From Adiantum capillus-veneris (lineage: Eukaryota; Streptophyta; Polypodiopsida; Polypodiales; Pteridaceae): 64,000 nt of DNA. The translations under genes and the position numbers were made by a program. Shown here one piece after another: positions 33,310 through 43,583 of the stretch (position 1 is its first letter; every line of letters starts with the position of its first letter). The stretch lies in assembly GCA_014529385.2 (NCBI GenBank), contig CM043967.1, positions 130,195,182 through 130,259,181 on the forward strand. The letters are read 5' to 3'. The notes under the pieces were generated by a model that did no database searches, was not told the DNA's origin, and was given only the letters and a program-made list of their open reading frames with translations.

Positions 33310-33885
33310 TGTTAACCCTCACGCACATTCCTATCACCTACAATGGACGTCGTATTATTTATTTGGTAGAGTCAGGTAACGGGCTTGTCGGTCCAATAGA
33401 AAAAGGGTAAGAGTGATCGCCGATGAGAGGCGCACTCTAAAACTGGAACGTATAACGTTTGGGTAAGATTGGCTAAGTGTCGGTGCCCAAGTGTGAATGG
33501 GGCGAGCTCATATAAAAGTCAACTAAACCTAAAATTCACTCATTCTCTCATTTGTGCAATTGAAGAGTGCTCTTGCTCCATGTCCATCTTCTTCTTCTTC
33601 ATCTCCTTGTTGTGTGTGTGTATGCGTGAGAGAGAGAGAGAGAGAGAGTGTGCAATCGAGCATTGTGGCGGCACGACAGCGGCGAGGCAGTTGAGCGCGG
33701 CGTAGCTGCGTCTCTCTCTTCTTCGGGGCGAGGAATCCTCCACGAAGCAAGCGTAGAGCGGTGAGTGACACACCATCGTCATCTTTGAGCTTACTAGTTT
33801 AGACTTGTGTGCTTGGAGCCATTTGTGGCTCGCACGCGGTGTATCGGCAAGTTCCTTGCATTGACACGTGCGACATACGCACACA
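33310..33885 (+). repeat. 5' LTR of A2 (576 bp)
   Basis: TGTTAACCC to ACACA, with TATA box 33511-33517 and a (TG)n(GA)n tract at about 33608-33650. Confidence 0.92.
33511..33517 (+). promoter_or_regulatory. TATA box in 5' LTR of A2
   Basis: TATAAAA in GAGCTCATATAAAAG context, about 95 bases upstream of the microsatellite tract. Confidence 0.72.
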
Positions 33886-33889
33886 TTTT

Positions 33890-33907
33890 TGGCACCGCTG
33901 CCGGGGA
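33890..33907 (+). promoter_or_regulatory. Primer-binding site of A2
   Basis: TGGCACCGCTGCCGGGGA, two mismatches to the tRNA-Asp(GTC) complement. Confidence 0.83.
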
Positions 33908-34603
33908 ATGCCATACACTAAGCTTGAATGGCACTCTGTGCTTCTTTTGTGCTACAATTTCAATTGTATGAAGGGTAGGGAAGGAGTTTGTGTGTGTTGA
34001 GAAGAAGGATTTTGTGTTATGTTTTTTTTGTTAATGGAGTTTTCAAAGGTACTGTGTTTACTCTCTGTGTATTAAGGTTGTTAGTTTTCTGTGTACAGTA
34101 AGTAGGAAGTAGATCTGTGAGAGTTAATAGAGTGTGTTAGTGTATAACAGTAGGTGTATTAGTTAGAAGTAGGTAGGTAGAGTGTGTGTGTGCTCTCGCG
34201 CAGGCCGCGGCGACCTTATTCTTTTTAAAATAATAATAATAATAATTTTAAAAAATAAAAATAAAAATTTTTTAAAGGTAGATCGGGAATATCTCCCAGA
34301 CCCAAGCCCAAGCTCACGCTCAGGCCTAGGCCTCAGTCGCCTTTTAAAATTACGAATTTTAGCTTCACACGTAGCTAAAAATTGATTTTTTGAGGACCAA
34401 CGGAACTTCAAATGCCCAAAAATTGTGTTGTAAAGCACACAGTGACCCTCTAAGTGATACGCTCGTTTCGAGCTATCACACACTTTAATCAAAAAAATCA
34501 AACATTAAAAACGTAAAAAACACGAGTGAAAACGGACGCTTAGAAAAGGTAAGCGGTTAACCTTCGAGGTTATTCGCCGACTCTTGTAGGGTGCCAAAGG
34601 CAC
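33908..34603 (+). other. Untranslated leader of A2
   Basis: Homologous to 8269-8950. It carries the 'GATACGCTCGTTTCGAGCTATC' type block near 34457 and a TAATAATAAT stretch near 34230. No ORF of note. Confidence 0.6.
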
Positions 34604-37566
34604 ATGCATCTGCGCTCTGGTCGTGTGCTAGAGACAGAGCAACTAGAGAGAATTTCGACTTACGCGAGTTCTCAATATCCACCTACTTTAGGTTCCGGGC
34701 CCTCCGCGGGGACCCAAGGTAGTACAAACCAAGACCCGAACATAGCGGCTAGTGACTCTTCCTTTGACTACGACGCCATGGAGGTTTTCCCAATGCCTGA
34801 TCCCGATAGCTGAAGCCAAGACATGCATGCCATGGGTCCACGGTCCGGGCCGAGCGTGCTTAGCCGCTTGAAGGAAACCTTTAGTAGAGCCACTCACTCC
34901 GAACATGGAGCTAATGATGTAAATGAGGGGGGTGGGGAAGTAAATTCTCCATTCATGACCAACGTAGACCCTATACCCTTAGAGAATGTGCATGTGAATA
35001 TTCATTCACTGCACCTCCTGACTCTTCACAGTTATTTCCCTCCGAGGTCATATTACCCGATGGTAGAAGCCTTGCCGAAGTGCAAGAGGTTGAGCGATAT
35101 ATCCTTGCAGGGGAAAAGAAAATTTAGAGCTTACGCAAGGCGGAGCAAGAAAGAGAGTTAAAATCGAAAGGGCCTATGTCAATATCCTTGCTAAGAGAGA
35201 AATCGAGTGCTCCTGACTTAGCAATTGTTAAAGGGAAACCTCTAGAAAGCAACATCGCATCTAGCTCAAAGGACACCCCTAGCACCTCAATCCTAGATGG
35301 AGTCTTCTTAAATGAGAACTGGGAGTACGAACTACAAACAGAAAATCTGACCGACCTATACACAGGTCACACCTATCACATGGGTTGGTTAGATGTCCTA
35401 CAATCCACAATGTGTGCTACTAGTGTGGAGGATCAACAACAAATAGTTTGTGAGGTCATCCATAGGGTTATCAAGTTAGAGAGACAGAACAAGGGGATCA
35501 ACATGCCTTCAACGGGTCTCATGAGATTCTTGGATACAGGGAAGGCTAAACAACGGACCTTATCGCAAATCGAGACTCCCTTGGTAAGTCGGATGGATCC
35601 CCCATATGTTGTTTCTCCAGGGGTCTCAGTGCAATCTGAGCCCACAAGTGATAGCTTCACCTTTCCAATTCTAGCTCATCTTTCTCTTGATGACACCACA
35701 GCTACCATGCCTACCCCAATGATGGGCATGCCAAGAAACATGCCATGGACCTCATTTGTTAGTAAAGCACCGATACATGGTAGCTCAATGCCTGCAACAG
35801 TACCTACAAGTGTGTACCAATCGTATGCACCTATGGGTCATCACACTCATGTAGTCCCTACTCCTCCCATTGTTTCAACTACCTATGCTCCACAACCACA
35901 ATACCCAAGTTCTTAATTCCATGGGACCATACCAGCTAGCGTTAGCATGTCACATCCGACGTCTGCTATGCCTAGGGCCACACATATGAACTTTGGGCCA
36001 CCACATAGCACAACATCGTACCCAACGTGGAACCCAAGGGCTTCCTATGCGCCAAGCCCGATGCCAATACCTACTTCACATGTAGTCTCTGGAGCATGTC
36101 CACCCATGGTGCCTGCTCACTTAGGTGACTTGGCAACATTTGCTCAAGCTATTGGTCGATCTATTGCTGAGAATATACGTAACACGCCTGATAGAGAGCC
36201 TAGAAGTAAGGAAGTACAAATAGCCAATCTCACACAAAAATTTAGTGGAGACGGGGATGTGAGAAAGCATATCGAAATGTTTGAACAAATATGCGATTCT
36301 CTAGGAGAACACAATGACATACATAAGAGTAATGCTTTAAGCCTAACCTTAAGCGGGAAGGCAGGGGGCTTGATAGATTCATTAGGGGATTACGACATGA
36401 GGATATCTACAATGGCCTAGTCATTAGAGGTATCACCACTTGGGAAGCAGTCACCACCAATGCGATCCAATTGGAGGATAATTTAATGATTCAAGGAGAA
36501 AGAGTGTCTGTTGAGACTAGATCTATTAGCTCGCAAGCATCAGGGCATCAACCTATGACCCTAAAGCCTATTGCTAAGGAGCCAAAGATATCTAAGATGA
36601 CTTTAGCAGATCTCACCAAGGCTATTCAAGAGAGTCTTAGAGACAATCGTGCTCCGCAAAACAATCATATGTATCCAAGAAGGGAGCAACAATGGTGCTC
36701 AGTATGCTATGGACCGCATAGTACCAGTGAATGCCCTACTTTTAGAGTAAAATTCAATGGGAATTGCAATGCCTGTGGGAGGTATGGTCATCAAGCTAAG
36801 GATTGCATAGTATTTAAGCACGTGATGGCCAATAGACCAACCTTAGCATGGACAGACACACCTCGAGTGTCTGCATTGATGCCGGTCCCACCTCTTGAAC
36901 AAACATCAGAACATATGGTCCCTAGGGCCCAAAATGTTGTTCAAACAACACCCTTACCACCTCCAATGCTACGACCGCAACCACCACATCCGAGAATCAC
37001 TTCTGTGAATCAAGTGGGTTGTGAGTCATCTATTTCTTGTTTGGAAGGCTGTGAGGAAGATATAGATCCTAATATTGCCTATGGGATGGATGTGCTTAAA
37101 GAATGTCCACAAATACTACATGGAAGACTATTGGGGACAAGTTAAACCTGTATATCAAGTAGCTGCTCTTGCGGCAAGAGGCCAAAATATCAATTACACC
37201 GCTAAGGGACCACCTCTTCAATGCTATGATTGTGGAGGTCCACATCGTGTAGCCGAGTGTCCTATTAGGCTACAAAAGAACGCCACACTAATGCAAACCA
37301 ATCAAGCGAGCACGTCTACAATGCCGATACTCATGTGTAATCGATGTGGCATAGATCATTTGATTGCCCAATGTCCAAATAATCCAAATGCACCAAAGAT
37401 CACACCATTAAACTTGATTGAAGTTACCAAGGAGCCATCGCAAAGTACACATGTGGTACCAATAAACGTACTCACACGATCAATGCTCCAAAAACAAAAT
37501 TATATTCTTGAGGAAAGAGACACGGCATCAATTGCCCAATCTCAGAAAAAGAAGCAAACACGATGA
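34604..37566 (+). pseudogene. gag of A2 with four zinc knuckles (broken)
   Basis: Start MHLRSGRVLETEQLERIS at the first ATG of the conserved N-terminus. TGA at 34811-34813 follows MPDPDS. Further breaks lie near 35020 and 35128. A long frame runs 35176-35916 (LDGVFLNENWEYEL, YTGHTYHMGWLD, proline-rich), with TAA at its end. It continues 35947-36420, then a deletion near 36368 removes about 200 bp (from KAG to the LIDS segment) that A and B keep. Frames 36471-37145 and 37075-37566 carry the knuckles CSVCYGPHSTSEC, CNACGRYGHQAKDC, CYDCGGPHRVAEC and CNRCGIDHLIAQC; one base is gained between the second and third. All four knuckles are intact. Confidence 0.87.
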
Positions 37567-37641
37567 AAGAGATCGCAAAAAGCAACGAAGTCATACCCCA
37601 GTTCAAATACCAACATAGGGACTGGTGACGACCCCGTATAT

Positions 37642-38781
37642 ATGAATGACGCTAAAGAGGATTTTGATTCAGGAGAAACCATGGAGACCAAAACGACCAC
37701 TAAGATAGAAACCAACAAGGAAGATCTTCATGAGCCACAATGGCCAGGATCCAAGAAGAAGATAAGAACTTATCCAAACCCTACAGAGGAGATTGAGCGA
37801 GTCAAGCAATTAAGGAGTTTGGTAGAAGATACCCAAAGGGATCTAGAACCAGCACTTAGAAAGATCCAGATTACATACACCGTGTTCCCTACGCAACAAC
37901 AAAATCACCAACTCCATAGACCGTTAGCCATACCTAGTGTCATCCAAGAAGAAAGTGACTTAAAGTCATGGGAAAGTGGGCGTACTCACTTCTTGATGGA
38001 AAGAATGTTTACAGAGGGACTACTTGATCCTATCGAAGAAATGGAGATCCCATCTTCCCCATGTCAAGGGACTGAAGTCCAAAAGGTGCCGTTAAACATT
38101 GCCAAATTGATGGGTTTCATGTCTTCAGAAGTTAGAACCATCATCATGTCCAAACTATATAAAGACCCTGAGCTAGTCTCAGCTCTTCGAGCCTTCCTCA
38201 ATGGAGAACTAAAGTTTGGGCTACCACAATTTGCCCAGATGGATGGAGCTGGGGAGATGCCAACAGAGGAGGAACACTTAGATCCACAACCCAACCTAGA
38301 TGAGAACCTTGTTATAGAAATACCAATTAACAAGTTGGGACAATACTTTGAGGGTGATGAATCCAATGTGACCATACCAACCACTACTAAGGGATTAGCT
38401 GTGAAGGGAATCCTTGATGGTGGCTCTAGGGTTAGCATTGTGACTAAAAATTGTTGGGAAACTATGGGAAGACCTCACCTTGCGACCACAACCATAGTAG
38501 TGAAGATGGCCAATGGGTCTATTGTTAAACCTATTGGGATGCTAGAAGATCTCAAGATCAAGATCTTTGGACATAAAATAAGGATTACCTTCATTGTTAT
38601 GGATTTCTTCAAACACACTATGGCATCGGAGATGATCTTAGGACGTCCTTTCATGAGGGAAGCAAAAATGGTGCATGACTGGTCTAAAAACCATGTCTAC
38701 TTGCAGTTCCAAGATTCTGTCATTCGAGTGGATCTTGTGACGGGTCGAGCACATCCCCTAGGAAACAAGTTTTATAATTGA
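37642..38781 (+). CDS. gag end and retropepsin of A2 (active site D-G-G)
   Basis: A 379-codon open frame, the longest intact one in A2. Acidic N-terminal part, then KKKIRTYPNPTEEIERVKQL, SWESGRTHFLMERMF, the conserved PLNIAKLMGF helix region, and the retropepsin core GILDGGSRVSIV (D-G-G at 259-261) and EMILGRPFM (332-335). The DSGA of A reads DGGS here, with a further G-to-R change after it. It ends HPLGNKFYN with TGA. A TGA near 37564 separates it from the knuckle region, so gag and protease are not continuous. Confidence 0.78.
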   Translation: MNDAKEDFDSGETMETKTTTKIETNKEDLHEPQWPGSKKKIRTYPNPTEEIERVKQLRSLVEDTQRDLEPALRKIQITYTVFPTQQQNHQLHRPLAIPSVIQEESDLKSWESGRTHFLMERMFTEGLLDPIEEMEIPSSPCQGTEVQKVPLNIAKLMGFMSSEVRTIIMSKLYKDPELVSALRAFLNGELKFGLPQFAQMDGAGEMPTEEEHLDPQPNLDENLVIEIPINKLGQYFEGDESNVTIPTTTKGLAVKGILDGGSRVSIVTKNCWETMGRPHLATTTIVVKMANGSIVKPIGMLEDLKIKIFGHKIRITFIVMDFFKHTMASEMILGRPFMREAKMVHDWSKNHVYLQFQDSVIRVDLVTGRAHPLGNKFYN

Positions 38782-39727
38782 TCATAGATCTGACACCACA
38801 GTTCACTCGGCCCCTTTGCAGTATTGTTACACGTGTAAAGCGGACACTGATGTTGGGGAAGATTCTCCTTATATGGATGTACTACCTAGGATGACTGAGT
38901 CGGACAATGTGGATTGGGTCCACCTAGCAGCAACCATAGACACTTGGGGAAACAAGGGGACGACATGGGTAACACCTAAGCGGGACAAGATGCCCGTACC
39001 ATTAAATATGCTACAAGCAATGCATATAGCTTCTGACAAGACTCATCCTAATGTAACAAAGAAAACATACAAGTGGGTCCCTAAAGCTTCTTTAGCGACC
39101 ATAGCTAGTGCTAAAAAATAGAAGCCTTGTAAGAAATGTACCACTCGCTTCAAGAAATGTAAGAAAATGTGGCATTGGATTCCTAAACGACTATTGAAAG
39201 CGCAAGGCTACTATAAAGGAAATGATCAAATCTGGGTGTCAAAACATAAATTGTGCTCTTACTTGTCACCGGGCCTATGTAAGCTCAATCCCGTAGCTCT
39301 GAAACGAATCGACAATCGCGAAAAGGAAAAAATCCCGGAATGCTACACACCCGCTCAAGAGCTAGTTTGGGTACCGAAGAAAGAACAATTTGTTCCACCT
39401 AGCTCAGGAAGGGGGGAGTCCCATGAAGCTTCCAACTCCTCATGTAATGCATCCATAGAGGTAAAAGCTTCTGCACAACCTCCACCTACATAGTGGACCT
39501 CCATGAAGCTACAAAGGAATCCGCACCTCCCAGTGTTCAAGAATCACCTGATAAACCACTTCAAGTTCGATCCTGGGAGAGTATCTTACCACCCTTGCAA
39601 CTCGATGAGGCACCTAAGGTAATAGAAAACTACTGGAAAAAATACTCACCTATTACCAACTGGAACAATTGGTTTCAAAAAGTGACCACATTTCAAACAG
39701 TATGACCTACCCAAGGAAGGGGGGAAG
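38782..39727 (+). pseudogene. Linker and W-x-P-K tail of A2, fused in frame by the pol deletion
   Basis: Frame 38816-39121 reads the linker (VLPRMTESDNVDWVHL, WGNKGTTWVTPK) and passes without a break into TYKWVPKASL at about 39067-39096, so the deletion of RT to integrase is in frame. After TAG at 39119 the frame 39167-39493 carries HWIPKRLLKAQGYY, IWVSKHKL and VWVPKKEQF. A one-base change near 39492 shifts to 39493-39705 (MDLHEATKES, LDEAPKVIENYW, NNWFQKV). Purine tracts GGAAGGGGGGA lie at 39407 and 39715. The product would be a gag-protease-tail protein. Confidence 0.75.
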
Positions 39728-41337
39728 TCTTCATTCATGTCAGCCTATTGAATTATTTCCCTCTCAACCTTCCTCCCTGACCTCTCAATCTCCCAATCTT
39801 AGGGAATGTACATATAAAGCCTTATACTCACAAAAAACAAAAATAATAAAGAGCAAGAGCAATTAGCAAACGAATATGCACAATAAAAGTCAAAACATTG
39901 ACCCAGACCTACACATTCACATCCGGTACACTGAAACAAAGACCTATGTCATTAAACACCTTTGATCCTCATCACTCGCGTGATGGAGGGTAGGTAAGAT
40001 TAGTACGATAGGAGTGTTTTTGTTTTAGAGTCGAGTGATTAGCAAAGTTCTTTTTTCCCACTGATGTGCCTCCTAGAGGTATTCTTGTGTTTCATAGTGT
40101 GTACAGGAACATGTTGCTGTGGTTAGGATTTGGACCTTCATGGAATCTTTCTCTCATCCACTTTTCAAATCAAGCGCGACCATCAACACAAACAGGTGTT
40201 TCTTGTCCATTAGCATGGCCCCTTATCTTTTTTGCATCTATGTTTGTCTGCTTAATTGTGATTGGTAGCATAATATTCAACGCATTTGCTTAGTGCCAAA
40301 CATTAAATTCAATGTAATTTTTTGTCATAATCACTTGTCTAGGTTTAAAAATCAAGCAGTCCGACTAAGCTAGTTTAACCAAGCTAGGTGTTAGAGATCT
40401 TCTCTTAATTCCATGGGGAATGCCTTCCTAATAATCAATGGTTACTTAGGTTCTTAATCCGATTTAAGCAGCATTGTGTGAAATCTACTAGGGCTTTCTA
40501 GTGGGCTGTCCCTATTGACCTTTAGCTTAAGTATTATAAAGGGAGTTTACTAATGTGATGAGCCTGGGGAGGGTAACAGTGTTATATGACCCCCCAAAGT
40601 TACAAAATTAAAATGTTGAAAACAAACAAACAAAAAATCAAAGTGCCACAATGTAAAATCTTAAGCTGGAAGAGAAATCTCAGCTTGATTTGGTACTTCA
40701 CTCACATGTATCACCTATGGTACTAGAACCCTAGAGGTTCCTAGTGTGGGCGTTTTTCCTTGAAAAGCAAAAAACCCAAGGCATACAAAATAAGCACACA
40801 CATCAAAATTGAATCATTGTGAAAGGACTTTGGGGGGTCAAAGAAAAGGTAATCAGACAGGCGATGATTTCATGAGAAATTCCTTTTATCGTAGCTTAAC
40901 TACAAGGTCTTCTAGGTATAGCCTCTAGTTAGCCCTCGAACATGAGTTACTTGGCTCTCGCGATTAAACAACTTAATTGACCAGAGAAAATTAAAAAGCT
41001 TACCCATGGTATTAATAGTCAATCTTTAGTCCCTTTCGACTGTTAAATTAGCGACCCCGGACTTGTTTAATTTTTTACCTTTACAGCTGTTTAGGCGTTT
41101 GATTATATTGCAATTTAATGTTTATTACTGACAAAAGGTTTAAAATTCTGTTACCAATCAAATTGTCTGCCTACAACTACATATGCTTTTTAATTTCTTA
41201 TGAGAATGCAATTACTGTGCCAATGTTGTTTGATTTTGCAGTGATTGAAGGAGGCTAAGGACATTCATCTCAGATGCTCTTCCACCTCGACGACGAACGA
41301 GCTTCAACTCAATAGCTTCCGAGGAGGGAATCTACAT
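39728..41337 (+). other. 3' non-coding module of A2
   Basis: Contains the TATA-like ATGTACATATAAAGCC (about 39807-39822), the target site later used by the A2-type insertion in A (39991-39999), a segment shared with B (40050-40285 and 41063-41337), and an extra block at about 40286-41062 absent from B. ORF3 of B has no counterpart. The 40286-41062 block is also present in A (from about 42210 to 42777). Confidence 0.65.
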
Positions 41338-41350
41338 AAGGAAGGGGACA
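41338..41350 (+). promoter_or_regulatory. Polypurine tract of A2
   Basis: AAGGAAGGGGACA directly before the 3' LTR. Confidence 0.85.
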
Positions 41351-41921
41351 TGTTAACCCTCACGCACATTCCTATCACCTACAATGGACGTCGTATTATT
41401 TATTTGGTAGAGTCAGGTACCGGGCTTGTCGGTCCAATAGGAAAACGGTAAGACTGATCGCCGATGAGAGGGCACTCTAAAACTGCAACGTATAACGTTT
41501 GGGTAAGATTGGATAAGTGTGGGTACCCAAGTGTGAATGGGGCGAGCTCATATAAAAGTCAACTAAACCTAAAATTCACTCATTCTCTCATTTGTGCAAT
41601 TGAAGAGTGCTCTTGCTCCATCTCCATCTTCTTCTTCTTCATCTCCTTGTGTGTGTGTGTGTATGCATGAGAGAGAGAGAGAGTGCAATCAAGCATTGCA
41701 GTGGCACGACGGCGGCGAGGTGGTTGAGCGCGGCGTAGCGGCATCTCCCTATTCTTCGCGGCGAGGAATCCTCCACGAAGCAAGCGTAGAGTGGTGAGTG
41801 ACACACCATCGTTATCTTTGAGCTTACTAGTTTAGGCTTGTTGTGTGCTTGGAGCCATTTGTGGCTCGCACGCGGTGTATTGGCAAGTTCCTTGCATTGA
41901 CACATGCGATATACGCGCACA
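41351..41921 (+). repeat. 3' LTR of A2 (571 bp)
   Basis: TGTTAACCC to CGCGCACA with TATA box 41551-41557 and a (TG)n(GA)n tract at about 41648-41685. Followed by ATAAG and not by a primer site, as expected for a 3' LTR. Confidence 0.92.
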
Positions 41922-41926
41922 ATAAG
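41922..41926 (+). repeat. Target-site duplication of A2, right copy
   Basis: ATAAG, one base different from GTAAG at 33305-33309. Confidence 0.78.
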
Positions 41927-42777
41927 ATTAGTACGATAGGAGTGTTTCTGTTTTAGAGTTTAGTGATTAGCAAAGTTCTTTCTTCCCACTGATGTGCCTC
42001 CTAGAGGTATTCTTTGTGTTTCCTAGTGTGTACAGGAACGTGTTGCTGTGGTTAGGGTTTGGACCTTCATGGAATCTTTCTCTCATTCACACTTCACACC
42101 AAGCGCGACCATCAACACAAACAAGTGTTTCTTGTCCATTAACATTGCCCCTTATCTTTTTGCATCCATGTTTGTCTGCTTTAATTGTGATTGGTAGCAT
42201 AATATTCAGTGCATTTGCTTAATATCAAACATTAAATTAAATGTAATTTTTTGTCATAATCACTTGTTTAGGTTTAAAAATCAAGCAGTCCGACTAAGCT
42301 AGTTTGGCCAAGCTAGGTGTTATAGATCTTCTCTTAATACCATGGGGAATGCCTTCCTAATTATCAATGGTCACTTAGGTTCTTAATCCGGATTTAGGCA
42401 GCATTCTGTAAAGTGTACTAGGGATTTCTAGTGGGCTTAGTCCCTATTGACCTTTAGCTTAAGTATTATAAAGGGAGTTTACTAGTGTGATGAGCCTGGG
42501 GAGGATAATAGTGTTATATGAACCCCAAAGTTACAAAATTAAAATGCTGAAAACAAACAAACCAAAAAATCAAAGTGCCACAATGCAAACTCTTAAGCTG
42601 GAAGAGAAACCTCAGCTTGATTTGGTACTCCACTCACATGTATTGCCTATGGTACTAGAGCCCTAGAGGTTCCCAGTGTGGGCGTTTTTCCTTGAAAAGC
42701 AAAAAACCCAAGGCATACAAAATAAGCACACACATCAAAATTGAATCACTGTGAAAAGACTTTGGGGAGTCAAAGAA
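41927..42777 (+). other. Last part of element A: 3' module, truncated
   Basis: Matches 40000-40850 of A2 (ATTAGTACGATAGGAGTGTTT onward) up to 'AGTCAAAGAA' at 42769-42777, then diverges completely. A2 continues with GGTAATCAGACAGG instead. The 3' LTR of A is therefore deleted or lies outside the window. Confidence 0.8.
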
Positions 42778-42870
42778 CTTTGTGCCTACATCATCTTCCT
42801 CGTTCCCTTTGGGATCCACTTCTTCTTGATTGCTGGTTGTTTTGTTGATGCTGCTCGTTTGGGAACCCAT
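42778..42870 (-). pseudogene. gag start of D (truncated)
   Basis: ATG at 42868-42870 opens MGSQTSSINKTTSNQEEV followed by DPKGNEEDDVGTK, then the sequence changes to element A. It is Ser/Thr/Asn/Glu-rich, as is common for a gag N-terminus. It lies downstream of the D leader in the right orientation. No domain is visible in this short piece, so the call depends on context. Confidence 0.4.
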
Positions 42871-43583
42871 ACTTGTCCTTGCTTCGTTGCTTCGTTTGTG
42901 TTTGAAGAGAATTATTTGGGATCCACCTTGTCTTTGTGTGAGTCTTCAACGGTCTTTGCTTCAGCTCTTGTACGCTTGGTTGGTGATGAGATTCATACTT
43001 TGGGAGTTGATGTTCTGGGAGTTGACAATTTAACCGCTTCGGGATCCAAATGAACTCCTTATCTCTTTGTGCTTAAGTCAACTTCTTTGAAACGCAAATC
43101 CTATTTGTGAAAGCCTGCAACTTTGTGTTTTTCCTAGATGCTCTTGCAGGCTTCGATTATTTTTCTGCTAGCATTGGATCTTGCGATTTTTCATCAAAGA
43201 TCTTGTTCTTCTTGATCCATACCTTCTTTTGGTCTATCAGAAGTCACGAATTTGTGACTCTTTTGGTCTCTGGATACTGGTTTTGGGTACCCTAAAATTT
43301 TGGAATTAGGAAACCTAGGAAAATTCAGCTCTAAAATCTATTGCCCACAAGCTTTTCTCCTGGCTATACCTGACTCAATTTGGAGTTGTCTATCAAACGT
43401 TAGAGCAGTTTTGGTGAACTGCACTTGAAACAGCACTTAAAACAGTTTCAGGATCAAGGATTTTTGCTTCTATCTTGACCAAATGTGACCCAAATTTGTT
43501 GAAACTTGGTCACTAGGCTTACTTTACAATGCTTAACACTCCTAGAAGCTCACTCTGAGTTTTCACCTCCAAATTAGGGCTAG
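42871..43583 (-). other. Leader of D next to gag, non-coding
   Basis: No palindromic site. It contains repeated GGGATCCA(C/A) blocks (about 42810-43050). Open frames on the plus strand look like chance. Confidence 0.45.

Larger units (their letters stand above)
33310..41921 (+). mobile_element. Ty3/Gypsy element A2, non-autonomous, two LTRs
   Basis: An 8.6-kb sibling of A with both LTRs and a near-perfect target duplication (GTAAG/ATAAG), inserted in the 3' module of A. It carries gag, retropepsin and W-x-P-K tail but no RT, RNase H or integrase. The deletion joins linker to tail at the same place as in A. The LTR pair shows more differences than that of B by eye, so A2 looks older than B. 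What first looks like a tandem LTR-internal-LTR-internal-LTR array is better explained by this self-family nesting, because flanks on the two sides match the uninterrupted sequence. Confidence 0.88.

Noticed and set aside
42751-43053. 100-codon plus-strand ORF with membrane-like stretches
   Set aside because: It spans the A/D junction and is antisense to the likely gag start of D, so it cannot be an old gene.
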